Below, piece after piece: positions 44,024 to 52,334 of a DNA stretch of 64,000 nt (the first letter of the stretch is position 1; every line of letters begins with the position of its first letter). A program made the position numbers and the translations under genes. This DNA comes from Paenibacillus foliorum. Lineage in GTDB: Bacteria > Bacillota > Bacilli > Paenibacillales > NBRC-103111. The notes below the pieces were generated by a model. It did no database searches. It was not told the origin of the DNA and saw only the letters and a program-made list of their open reading frames with translations. The stretch covers positions 23,077 to 87,076 of the forward strand of contig NZ_WHOD01000095.1 in the NCBI RefSeq assembly GCF_013141765.1, read 5' to 3'.

Positions 44024-46192
44024 ATGAATGATGATCAAGCCAGATATGCCCGGTTGGCCAAAATCAGTCAACTGATTAATTCAAATTTGGATTTGCATTC
44101 ACTTCTTGAGGCGGTTGCATCTGCTATATCGGATGAAATAGTCCAATGTGACTCCACTGGAATTTATTTGCCTCAATCGGATGGAACCTTTCGTGGCTAT
44201 GTAGGTAAACCGGATCATATTAACGGGGTTACACTTAATCAAATGATTGTAGATCCAGAAACCGATCATTTGGCCAGGGATATTATAGAAACAAGGAAGA
44301 GCATCTATATACCCGACACATCGATAGATAACAGACCGGATCCGAAGCCAGTGGAATTGTTCAAGATCCGTTCCTTGTTGGGACTGCCAATCTCTTATGG
44401 AGATGAACTATTCGGTATAGTATTTTTATTCGATTATGGAATTGCTATGAATTTAACTGAATCGGAAATTCAAACAGTCGAAGCTTACGTTAATATGGCT
44501 GCTGTGTCGATTCATAATGTGAGACAATTCCAAGCGATCCAATCGCTTCTTAGGGAGAAACAACTGCTGCTTGATGTCACAAGCGAGCTTTCCCTATGTT
44601 CGACTACAGAGAAGATATTAGACACCTGCTTCCGTTATGTGGGGCGAGTGCTGGATAATACAAATATCGGCGTACACCTGTGTGATTCTATCGGAAGTAC
44701 TTTTCGTCCGGCTAAATTAAGCGGCAGCAGCGAATGGACGGAAGAGCAGTGGCGTAAAACACATAGCAAAATCAAGCTTGATTACGAAAAGGATTTACTG
44801 TTCCAAGAGGTGATCCGCACCAAGAAATACGTATTTATTCCAGATGTGGATGCAGATCATCGTCCGAACCATGAAGCATGCCACAAGTTCGGGATTCAAG
44901 GAGTTTTCATGCTGCCACTGGTAGCAACAGGAGAGGTTCTAGGAACTATCGCCGTTGTTAGTTTAGGTGAGATTCGCACCTATTCTCAGCTGGATATGCT
45001 GCTGGCTCAATCCATTGTAGATGTTACAGCTACGGCTTTATCCAATGCGATTCAGCTGGAGCAGCTGGAATTGATCATTAACGACAGAACCAAGGAATTG
45101 CGGGAGAACCACCGTATTCTGGAACTCATTCTCAATTCAGCGGGGGAAGGTATATACGGATTAAACCTGGAGGGGGAAATAACCTTTTGTAATCCGGCAG
45201 CCGCACGCATGCTGGGTCATTCCGTAGATGAGTTGATCGGAAAAAAGCACACGGATCTTATTTGGAGTGAAGAAGGGAGGGGTAATAATAATACAGAGGA
45301 ATCCATCTTAGATATTTTTGGTGATGGTACTGTCAAATATGAAGAAGAAGTTATGTTTCGGAAAAAAGACGAGTTATCTTTTCCAGTTGAATATGTACTG
45401 ACTCCCATAGTTAAGGAGGGCGCTATTCATGGTGGCGTGGTTATCTTTTCTGATATCTCTGAACGAAAGAGAACAGAAGAAATCATTCGCAAGACAGACA
45501 AGCTGTCAGTAATAGGAGAGCTGGCTGCAGGGGTCGCACATGAAATTCGCAATCCCTTAACAACGCTCCGTGGATTTATTCAGCTTTTGTTTTCGAACCC
45601 TAACACCAAACAGGAAAATCTTGAAATTATGCTGTCTGAGCTGGATCGGATCAATTTTATCGTCAGCGAGCTGCTTTTTATTGCCAAACCGCAGTGCATT
45701 AGTTTACAGAAAAATGACCTGAGGGAGATTCTTGAGCATGTCGTTAGGCTGCTTCAATCACAAGCAATCATGAACAACGTGGAAATTGATCTGAAGATAG
45801 AGGGGCCGATTCCTAATGTTAGCTGCGCAGAAAGTCAATTGAAGCAAGCTTTTATTAATATTGTAAAAAATTCGATTGAATCCATGGAGAACGGGGGCAT
45901 GCTGCAAATTCGAGTCGAACTACAAGACGATCACGTGGCGATCTGCTTTAAGGATCAAGGAAGCGGGTTGTCCAAAGAACGGATTCCGAAGCTTGGCGAG
46001 CCTTTTTACACAACGAAGGAAAAAGGGGTCGGACTCGGCCTGATGGTCACGTTCCAAATCATTAAGTACCATCACGGCCGCATCCATGTGGAAAGCGCAG
46101 AGGGGGTCGGCACGACTGTAGAAATTGAGCTGCCGCTAGCGTTGACGGGAAGCAAGGTAGAGCATCTGTCTTACACATACTCGATGATCTAA
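44024..46192 (+). CDS. Soluble GAF-GAF-PAS sensor histidine kinase
   Basis: A 722-residue kinase with no membrane segment. Two GAF domains (about 20-165 and 190-340) bind small ligands in related proteins; IYIPDTSIDNRPDPKP and VFIPDVDADHRPNHEA mark the equivalent ligand-pocket strands. A PAS domain (about 365-470; LILNSAGEGIYGLNLEGE) follows, then HisKA with AAGVAHEIRNPLTTLRG (His506) and HATPase ending with GLGLMVTFQI. The kinase core is of the NtrB/sporulation-kinase type. No response regulator is adjacent, so it may feed a phosphorelay. Co-transcribed with the ThDP enzyme. Confidence 0.9.
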   Translation: MNDDQARYARLAKISQLINSNLDLHSLLEAVASAISDEIVQCDSTGIYLPQSDGTFRGYVGKPDHINGVTLNQMIVDPETDHLARDIIETRKSIYIPDTSIDNRPDPKPVELFKIRSLLGLPISYGDELFGIVFLFDYGIAMNLTESEIQTVEAYVNMAAVSIHNVRQFQAIQSLLREKQLLLDVTSELSLCSTTEKILDTCFRYVGRVLDNTNIGVHLCDSIGSTFRPAKLSGSSEWTEEQWRKTHSKIKLDYEKDLLFQEVIRTKKYVFIPDVDADHRPNHEACHKFGIQGVFMLPLVATGEVLGTIAVVSLGEIRTYSQLDMLLAQSIVDVTATALSNAIQLEQLELIINDRTKELRENHRILELILNSAGEGIYGLNLEGEITFCNPAAARMLGHSVDELIGKKHTDLIWSEEGRGNNNTEESILDIFGDGTVKYEEEVMFRKKDELSFPVEYVLTPIVKEGAIHGGVVIFSDISERKRTEEIIRKTDKLSVIGELAAGVAHEIRNPLTTLRGFIQLLFSNPNTKQENLEIMLSELDRINFIVSELLFIAKPQCISLQKNDLREILEHVVRLLQSQAIMNNVEIDLKIEGPIPNVSCAESQLKQAFINIVKNSIESMENGGMLQIRVELQDDHVAICFKDQGSGLSKERIPKLGEPFYTTKEKGVGLGLMVTFQIIKYHHGRIHVESAEGVGTTVEIELPLALTGSKVEHLSYTYSMI

Positions 46193-46215
46193 GAGAGGCC
46201 TATGTAGAAGAAATA

Positions 46216-46260
46216 AACACTTCATACCGTGATCGAATGGACGGGTAAGAAGTGTTTTTT
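46216..46260. terminator. Bidirectional terminator
   Basis: AACACTTC pairs with GAAGTGTT, and CCGT with ACGG inside, followed by six Ts on the plus strand. It separates the convergent kinase and PNPOx-like genes. Confidence 0.8.
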
Positions 46261-46263
46261 CTG

Positions 46264-46887
46264 TTATTGCTGAGCTTTGTAATGAGGACAGTAGGCCTTC
46301 ATGAGCTCAATGGTTTCGGCGTCCAATGGCCGGTTTCGTTCCTGTAGACCTTCAGTAATTTGGCTGAACTTAGGCTCCTTTAAATTTTGTCCGAACTTGA
46401 ATTTGGATGAAACTTCCGTGATTCGGATGCGCACAACGGCTGTAGCCTTGATCTGCGGCGTATAATCAGGGTCCTGCGGATCGATAGGAGCATAACCTCC
46501 CTCCGGTTGGAGCTTGACCATAAATGCTGTCAGTGCCGATGCTTTAAGCTCTGGGTCGACGACTAGCTCTGCATAGCCTTTTATGAGAACGGACTTGAAA
46601 TAAGAGGTAGCAGGGCATGCAAGCTTCGGATCGGAAAAGGTGGAAGGGATGATGGCATACTCCTTGGAAACGGAAAAGGTTACTCGTGGGTCACTCTTTA
46701 ATTGCTCCATCTTAGATCCGATTCTACTGCCGTGGAAATAAAGCTCGCCATTCTGATAGGCAAAGTTCAAGGGAGTCAGCTGCGGCCATCCGTCTTCTCC
46801 TATAGTTCCAAGCACACCATAGGTCATTTCATGTAAAAAGGATTCGGTTTCCTCCGGATCGGTTATTTTGAACTCGTCTCTTCTCAT
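46264..46887 (-). CDS. Pyridoxamine 5'-phosphate oxidase-like flavin-binding protein
   Basis: A 207-residue split-barrel protein. The core (about 10-150) has FLHEMTYGVLGTIGEDGWPQ and PLNFAYQNGELYFHGSRIGS, the FMN-phosphate contacts of the family, and RVTFSVSKEYAI. Members bind FMN or F420 and reduce or oxidise small molecules; some remove nitro groups or bind heme. Substrate unknown. It is divergent from the MocR regulator at 47011 across 123 bp, a gene pairing often seen when MocR controls vitamin B6 or flavin-type enzymes. The start follows GGGGGAG. Confidence 0.88.
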   Translation of the reverse strand: MRRDEFKITDPEETESFLHEMTYGVLGTIGEDGWPQLTPLNFAYQNGELYFHGSRIGSKMEQLKSDPRVTFSVSKEYAIIPSTFSDPKLACPATSYFKSVLIKGYAELVVDPELKASALTAFMVKLQPEGGYAPIDPQDPDYTPQIKATAVVRIRITEVSSKFKFGQNLKEPKFSQITEGLQERNRPLDAETIELMKAYCPHYKAQQ

Positions 46888-46941
46888 TCATTCCATCTCC
46901 CCCTGCTAGATAAAAGCTTGAAAGTAAGCTTACCTCAGACA

Positions 46942-46970
46942 TTGACAATCGAAAAGCTCCAATTTAGAGT
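46942..46970 (+). promoter_or_regulatory. Promoter of the MocR gene
   Basis: Perfect -35 TTGACA (46942-46947) with TAGAGT (46965-46970) 17 bases on. A small palindrome AAGCTT-N6-AAGCTT lies just upstream (about 46916-46931), on the PNPOx side, and may be a regulator site. Confidence 0.5.
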
Positions 46971-47010
46971 TATTTTAGTGTACCATTAAAAGGAATGGAG
47001 AGAGCTGATC

Positions 47011-48459
47011 ATGCATTTTCAAATTCCTTACCATAGCTACTATGAGAGGTATTCCTCCAAACTGCTGGCTTTTTATCATGCCTTAAGAGATTCAATCGTG
47101 GGTGGGGTGCTTCCACTCCATACGAGGCTTCCCTCCAGCAGGGAATTGGCAGAGCTTTATAAGGTTTCTAGAGGAACGATCAATCAAGTGTACGATATGC
47201 TGGCTTCAGAAGGGTATGTTATATGTGAGGTGGGAAGAGGAACATTCGTCTCCTACAATTCCAGCTGTATACAGCAAATGGATATGCTCAAAAGGAATTA
47301 TTCACTCTCGAAGTGGGGAGCTAGAGTTAATGAGATTTCGGTAGCTCACGAAGCTTCTGTACAGCTTCCCCTCAAGTCGGAGGGATTAAGAGAGATAGAT
47401 TTTCATTGGTTTGCTCCTGATTCCGAGTGGTTTCCGAAGGAGGAATGGAACCGGTGTTTATATGCGACAGCGAGACAAATGTCGCAGCAGAACTTCACCA
47501 TTCCGCCTTCTGCACAGGGGGACTTAGGGCTTCGCGAGGGCATTGCGAATTATTTGCGCAGAGCAAGAGGAATTGCCGCGCAGGCGGAGCATATCGTAAT
47601 CTTTAACGGCTCGATGCAGGCGATAGCGCTGCTGACTCAGCTGATGATTAACGAAGGCGACACTGCTATAGTGGAGAATCCCGGCTATAATGGGATACGC
47701 CGGGCGGTAATGGCGGCAGGCGGTACCTGCATGCCGATCGATGTGGATGAGCAGGGAATCGTGCCGGATGATTGGACGGCTAAGCTGCTGTTTGTGACCC
47801 CCGGGCGGCAGTTTCCGACCGGGGCTGTATTGAGCTTGGAGCGGCGCCAGCGGCTGCTCCAATGGGCGTATGAGCGGGAAGCCGTAATCATAGAAGATGA
47901 TTACGACAGCGAATTTAGGCATAGAGGCAAGGCTGTGGAGCCGCTGAAGGTGCTGGATCGTGAGGAGCGGGTCGTGTACGTAGGCAGCTTCTCCAAGTCC
48001 TTGCTCTCAAGCATCCGCATCGGCTATGCGGTTGTACCTCCAGCCCTTGTGGAGCCGGTAATCAGGGCTAAGGCATTATACGAGCCGCAGCCAACTGGGC
48101 TGCTGGAGCAGCAAACGTTGGCATCGTTTATGAACAGTGGCCAATATGAACGTCACTTACGGCGGATGAAGCGCGTGTACAGCCGCAAGTTCGAATGCTT
48201 ACGCCTCTTGCTGACCCGGTGTTTGTCCGACCGATTCGACTGGGTAGAAAGCGATGCTGGATTGCATTTGTTTGGGTGGTGGCGAGGCACAGAGGAGAGC
48301 TATATGGAATTTAGGAAACGCTGTGGCGAGTCTGGTATCCGGTGGTCCGATGTGGCACTTCCAGCAGATTCAAGAATACGACACGGAGCCTACTTTCATT
48401 TCCCTCATTTAACGGAACAGGATATGGAGTATGCAGTAAAGCTCATGCAGGTGCTGTAA
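47011..48459 (+). CDS. MocR-family (GntR-aminotransferase) regulator
   Basis: A 482-residue fusion. An N-terminal GntR winged helix (LPSSRELAELYKVSRGTINQ, VGRGTFVSY) is joined by a linker to a fold-type I aminotransferase domain (about 130-480). The PLP Lys is in YVGSFSKSLLSS (Lys329), with the substrate Arg in SIRIGY. MocR proteins sense PLP or amino acids and control nearby B6 or amino-acid genes. The neighbour is the divergent PNPOx-like gene, so PLP or pyridoxamine phosphate is a natural guess. The middle of the gene is rather GC-rich. Confidence 0.9.
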   Translation: MHFQIPYHSYYERYSSKLLAFYHALRDSIVGGVLPLHTRLPSSRELAELYKVSRGTINQVYDMLASEGYVICEVGRGTFVSYNSSCIQQMDMLKRNYSLSKWGARVNEISVAHEASVQLPLKSEGLREIDFHWFAPDSEWFPKEEWNRCLYATARQMSQQNFTIPPSAQGDLGLREGIANYLRRARGIAAQAEHIVIFNGSMQAIALLTQLMINEGDTAIVENPGYNGIRRAVMAAGGTCMPIDVDEQGIVPDDWTAKLLFVTPGRQFPTGAVLSLERRQRLLQWAYEREAVIIEDDYDSEFRHRGKAVEPLKVLDREERVVYVGSFSKSLLSSIRIGYAVVPPALVEPVIRAKALYEPQPTGLLEQQTLASFMNSGQYERHLRRMKRVYSRKFECLRLLLTRCLSDRFDWVESDAGLHLFGWWRGTEESYMEFRKRCGESGIRWSDVALPADSRIRHGAYFHFPHLTEQDMEYAVKLMQVL

Positions 48460-48698
48460 ACACCTTTGTGGAACATGAGTGGTGCATGGCGAATGCAGGA
48501 ATTATTATTGCCATCTAGAAATTACAAAAGTAAATATACTAGTAAACATACTGTGAAATAGGAGTATGGTGTTTATATGGTTGTATTTTTTGTCGCCAAA
48601 TGATAAAAACATAAGGTAGGCAATTCATTGAAGCCGCGCGTCATCGAATGACAGCGCAGAATTTTATCCATGACATCTTTAGAAAAGGTGAAATTAAC

Positions 48699-49442
48699 AT
48701 GAAGCAACAAACCGTTTCAATAATGGGGGTACCTTTCTCCAAACTTAACTTACAACAAACGATAAAGACGCTCACCGATCGGCTGGACAAGCAGGAAGGC
48801 AAGCTATTTCAGCTTATTACAGCGAACCCAGAGATCGTGATGGTTGCCAAGCAAGACGAGCTGCTGCAAAAGATCATTTCCCAAGCAGGGATGATCACGG
48901 CGGATGGCATTGGCGTAGTTTTGGCAGCCAAGTGGCAGGGAGAACCGCTGGAAGAGCGGGTGACCGGATTTGATATTTTTACAGGTCTGCTGAAAGCAGG
49001 GAATGAAAAAGGCTATTCCATATATCTGCTAGGAGCCGATGAGGAGACGAATCGGAAGGCATCCGAGGTGATTGCGGTGCAATATCCGGGTGTCCGTGTA
49101 GTTGGAAGACAGAACGGATTTTTCGGTAAAGACAATGAAGCGAGTGTCGTTGCGTCTATCGGTGCTGCAAAGCCAGATATTTTAGTGGTAGCCATGGGAG
49201 CGCCATTCTCGGAAAAATGGATTTTCAAGTATCAAAAAGAGCTTCAAGCGAAGGTCGCCTTCGGTATCGGAGGCAGTCTTGATGTTCTAGCGGGGAAAGT
49301 TAAGCGCGCACCGGAAGTATGGCAGAAATTGAATCTCGAATGGTTATATCGTCTGCTGTCTCAGCCTTCCCGATTACGCAGGCAATTGGTATTGCCTAGA
49401 TTTGCATTGAAGATACTTTTTGGGGGCGGCAAAAGCAAATAA
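48699..49442 (+). CDS. tagA: WecG/TagA/CpsF-family N-acetylmannosaminyltransferase
   Basis: A 247-residue membrane-associated glycosyltransferase that transfers ManNAc from UDP-ManNAc to undecaprenyl-PP-GlcNAc, starting the linkage of wall polymer. The family core is present: LITANPEIVMVAK (active-site Thr), MITADGIGVVLAAKW (catalytic Asp) and LLGADEETN; near the end GIGGSLDVLAGKVKRAPEVW and the basic C-terminus that anchors the protein to the membrane. ATG 48699 follows AAAGGTGA. It is alone, with no other wall genes adjacent. Its product is a plausible component of the polymer bound by the window's SLH proteins. Confidence 0.88.
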   Translation: MKQQTVSIMGVPFSKLNLQQTIKTLTDRLDKQEGKLFQLITANPEIVMVAKQDELLQKIISQAGMITADGIGVVLAAKWQGEPLEERVTGFDIFTGLLKAGNEKGYSIYLLGADEETNRKASEVIAVQYPGVRVVGRQNGFFGKDNEASVVASIGAAKPDILVVAMGAPFSEKWIFKYQKELQAKVAFGIGGSLDVLAGKVKRAPEVWQKLNLEWLYRLLSQPSRLRRQLVLPRFALKILFGGGKSK

Positions 49443-49477
49443 GGCAGCGGCTTGCTGGTGAGTTTGAGCAATAAAAA

Positions 49478-49524
49478 AGAGGAAGCCGACGCCTGCTGGC
49501 GCAGCAGGTGGCAACTTCCTTTTA
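49478..49524. terminator. Bidirectional terminator
   Basis: GGAAG with CTTCC around a GCCTGCTG/CAGCAGGT stem, with A- and T-tracts on both sides. It separates the convergent tagA and psd genes. Confidence 0.85.
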
Positions 49525-49555
49525 ATATTTTGCATAGCACAATCTGTATGATGGA

Positions 49556-50338
49556 TTATTTCATGCTGCCGAGCTTTTCGCCCATTTTTACTTTACTGCC
49601 GACCTGAAGATCGCTGCGGCTCTCGAATGAATCGGTTTCAAGCAGCAGCACGACCGTCGATCCGAACTCGAAAAAGGCCAGTTCATCACCGCGGCCAAGA
49701 TGAGTCGGCAGGGGTGATGCGTATTGGATACTGCTCACGTTCATCGCGCCGACTTTGACTACTGCAAGCTCATTTTTTTCATGCTGCATGTAAGTAATCA
49801 ACCGCTCGTTGCGGCTTAACACTCTGCGCATATGGCGAAGGCCGAATTCATTGACGGGATACACTTTGCCGGGAACATGCTCTTTTTCAATAATATCCCC
49901 TTCAATTGGTGAGTGAATCCGGTGATAATCGGTTGGGCTCAAATACAGTACAAAGTAGAAGCCATTCTTGTAATTGACCGTGCGTGGCGAATAGTTAAGC
50001 AGCTCATCCACGGTGTAGTCCTGGCCTTTGACATTTAAGATGAGGCCATCTGTTATATTACCTATGCCTGTGATCATGGCGTCGACAGGGCTCACTAAAG
50101 CTTGCGGGGCTGCATCAATGACACGAAGTCCTTGCTTCAGGCGCCTTGTAAAAAAATCATTCAAGGATACATAATCAGTCCATTGCTTCTCAGCATCCTC
50201 CAAAGGGATTCCGTATATTTTGGCAAAACGCGGAATTAAGCCGCGGCTTGCTCGTGATTTTGCAAATGCGCCTGTTAATTGGGAGATCGCTTTACGTGAG
50301 GATAGCTCCGTTAACAAGCGGAAAAAAGATTTCATCAT
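49556..50338 (-). CDS. psd: Phosphatidylserine decarboxylase
   Basis: A 260-residue proenzyme that decarboxylates phosphatidylserine to phosphatidylethanolamine. The self-cleavage site is FFEFGSTVVLL (FGST instead of the more common LGST), where Ser becomes the pyruvoyl group. The catalytic Asp/His motifs are SPVDAMI and YLSPTDYHRIHSP. The size matches Bacillus Psd. Cleavage would give an alpha chain of about 40 residues. The first gene of the usual pair, pssA, is not in the window. A ribosome site GGTGAG precedes the ATGs at 50338/50335. Confidence 0.92.
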   Translation of the reverse strand: MMKSFFRLLTELSSRKAISQLTGAFAKSRASRGLIPRFAKIYGIPLEDAEKQWTDYVSLNDFFTRRLKQGLRVIDAAPQALVSPVDAMITGIGNITDGLILNVKGQDYTVDELLNYSPRTVNYKNGFYFVLYLSPTDYHRIHSPIEGDIIEKEHVPGKVYPVNEFGLRHMRRVLSRNERLITYMQHEKNELAVVKVGAMNVSSIQYASPLPTHLGRGDELAFFEFGSTVVLLLETDSFESRSDLQVGSKVKMGEKLGSMK

Positions 50339-50492
50339 AGCTCTAGGCTCACCTGTTTCTTCTTAATTGTTGTTTTATCAAATATCTTGACATATAACCC
50401 GCGCTAACGCAAGGAAAAAGAAACAATTCCGTACCATTTGATCCGTTGCTGCAGCTGCGAGAAGCTTATATTCTATGAAGGAGTTGTTATTC

Positions 50493-51458
50493 ATGCCAAA
50501 TGTTGATATGCCCTTATCCCAGCTTCGTGATTACAAGCCTGAATTAACGGTAGAAAGTGACTTCGACACATTTTGGGAAGAGGCCAAAGGGAGAGCCAAA
50601 TCCGTACCTTTGAACGCTAAAGCAACCTTGGTCGAGGATCATCCATTAAAATCCATACATATCTACGATGTGATTTATGACGGTGCCGATGGTACGCCTG
50701 TCCATGGTTGGTACGTTGTACCTGCTGGGGAGCATAAAGCAGGATCGCTGCCGGTAATTGTAAAATATCATGGCTATAATGGCAATCGAGGAAACCCGCA
50801 TGAATTGCTGCATTGGGCTTCAATGGGTATAGCTGTATTGGCTATTAATACTAGAGGTCAAGGTGGATTAACGCCGGTTGGAGCTTCGTTTCCACAGGGG
50901 AGCATTTCGGGTTGGATGACCCTTGGTATTCTCGATCCGAATCTTTACTATTACAAGCAGGTTTACTTAGACTGTATTCGCGCCATTGATTTTGTATGCT
51001 CACAGCAGGAAGTGGATGCATCCCGGATCGCTGTATACGGGGGGAGCCAGGGGGGCGGGCTCGCGCTCGCAGCCGCTGGTTTGGATGACCGGCCGAAGCT
51101 GGCTATGCCGTATTATCCGTTTTTATGCCACTTCCGCCGTGCTGTAGAGCAGCATAATGGCGGACCTTATGTGGAGATTAAAAACTGGTTTCGCCGGTTT
51201 GATCCCGAGCATCTTCAAGAAGAGCAAGTATATCGTACCCTTAGCTATTTCGATGGGATGAATATGGCCTCACGGGTTAAGGCGAAAACCTTGATGGCTA
51301 TAACGCTTCAGGATGTTGTTTGCCCACCTTCGACCTGCTTTGCCGCATACAATCATTTGGCGGGAGAAAAAGAGCTAAAGCTGTATCCTGATTATGGTCA
51401 TGAAGCGCTGCCTTTCCATGAAGAGGCGATGATGCGATTTGTAGCCTCTAATTTATAG
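50493..51458 (+). CDS. Acetylxylan esterase / cephalosporin-C deacetylase family
   Basis: A 321-residue cytoplasmic carbohydrate esterase (CE7 type), likely removing acetyl groups from xylooligosaccharides. The nucleophile is in VYGGSQGGGLALA, the acid in MAITLQDVVCPPSTCFAAYN and the His in YPDYGHEALP. RGQGG (oxyanion part) is conserved. CE7 proteins are usually 318-325 residues and form hexamers. The open frame starts 18 bases earlier, but that ATG overlaps the ribosome site AAGGAG. I chose ATG 50493, nine bases after it. No other xylan genes are adjacent. Confidence 0.92.
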   Translation: MPNVDMPLSQLRDYKPELTVESDFDTFWEEAKGRAKSVPLNAKATLVEDHPLKSIHIYDVIYDGADGTPVHGWYVVPAGEHKAGSLPVIVKYHGYNGNRGNPHELLHWASMGIAVLAINTRGQGGLTPVGASFPQGSISGWMTLGILDPNLYYYKQVYLDCIRAIDFVCSQQEVDASRIAVYGGSQGGGLALAAAGLDDRPKLAMPYYPFLCHFRRAVEQHNGGPYVEIKNWFRRFDPEHLQEEQVYRTLSYFDGMNMASRVKAKTLMAITLQDVVCPPSTCFAAYNHLAGEKELKLYPDYGHEALPFHEEAMMRFVASNL

Positions 51459-51480
51459 GTCTATGGCTGAAACTTAACCG

Positions 51481-51508
51481 TTGACTTTTTTGCCAGTCAT
51501 GTTAATAT
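51481..51508 (+). promoter_or_regulatory. Promoter of the thiamine operon
   Basis: -35 TTGACT (51481-51486) and TAATAT (51503-51508), 16 bases apart, ending about nine bases before the TPP riboswitch. Confidence 0.55.
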
Positions 51509-51516
51509 GATAAATG

Positions 51517-51604
51517 TCACTAGGGGAGCCGCAAGGCTGAGATTGGATCAATAGATCCTAGACCCTCTGAACCTGATCTGGATTGCGCCAGCGTAGGGAA
51601 GTGG
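51517..51604 (+). promoter_or_regulatory. TPP riboswitch (THI element)
   Basis: The conserved blocks are almost perfect: CTAGGGGAGCC, GGCTGAGA, CCCTCTGAACCTGATCTGG and CCAGCGTAGGGAAG, with the closing P1 helix CACT (51518-51521)/AGTG (51600-51603). A terminator follows at 51641-51672. Thiamine diphosphate binding should therefore end transcription early and switch off the ykoE-ykoD-ykoC-tenA genes. Confidence 0.97.
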
Positions 51605-51640
51605 AGAGCGATTGAAGCGTGTATTGAATTCTAACATGCA

Positions 51641-51672
51641 GACCACTTCTAAATACGGAGGTGGTCTTTTTT
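51641..51672 (+). terminator. TPP-riboswitch terminator
   Basis: GACCACTTC pairs with GAGGTGGTC (one G-T) around TAAATACG, followed by six Ts; this is the expression platform of the TPP riboswitch. Confidence 0.93.
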
Positions 51673-51743
51673 GCTTATTAAAAAAGCCATCTGGAACCGT
51701 ACAGATTAACATTATGTAAGAAGAGAAGGGGTTGAACCGCACC

Positions 51744-52334
51744 ATGTCCAAAGGTTTAAAATTGACCGACATTTTGGTCACCATCGTTATTGCTGTTGTG
51801 TTCGGTATAATTTATCGTTTGTGGGGGGATGTGTCCAATGTCGTTAAGTTGGCGGGCTTGCAGCTCGACCAGCTCGTCTATGGTGTATGGTTTATTGCGG
51901 CTACGGTTGCTTTCCTGCTGATCCGCAAGCCGGGAGTCGCGCTGTTAGCCGAAATAGCTGCGGCATCAGGTGAACTGCTTGCCGGCTCTCAATTCGGACC
52001 CGAGGCGCTAACTTACGGGATTGCACAAGGTCTGGGCGCCGAGCTTGTATTTCTGCTGTTCCGGTACCGCAGCTTCTCAGCAGCGACTGCTTGTATGGCA
52101 GGTGTTGCCTCCGCGGCAGCTTCCTTAATTTTTGATGGATTCAAAGGATATTTGGTTGATCTCCAGTCTTGGAACTTGATTCTGTATTTCGTATTCCGTT
52201 TGATTAGTGGGATCTTTATAACTGGACTATGCGCCTATTGGTTGGTTAAAGCGCTGGAAGCTACTGGCGTTACCCAATTGGTTCGTCCAGCGAGCCGAGC
52301 CGATTACGATGCTCTGGAGCGTAAGAAGCAATGA
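51744..52334 (+). CDS. ykoE: Thiamine-precursor ECF transporter substrate component
   Basis: A 196-residue membrane protein with about five helices. MSKGLKLTDILVTIVIAVVFGIIYRLWG begins it, and ASGELLAGSQFGPEALTYGIAQGLGAELVF is the YkoE core. In the YkoEDC system it recognises the hydroxymethylpyrimidine part of thiamine. ATG 51744 is 12 bases after AGAAGGG, and an in-frame TTG at 51732 is too close to it. Its stop overlaps the next start. Regulated by the TPP riboswitch. Confidence 0.92.
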   Translation: MSKGLKLTDILVTIVIAVVFGIIYRLWGDVSNVVKLAGLQLDQLVYGVWFIAATVAFLLIRKPGVALLAEIAAASGELLAGSQFGPEALTYGIAQGLGAELVFLLFRYRSFSAATACMAGVASAAASLIFDGFKGYLVDLQSWNLILYFVFRLISGIFITGLCAYWLVKALEATGVTQLVRPASRADYDALERKKQ

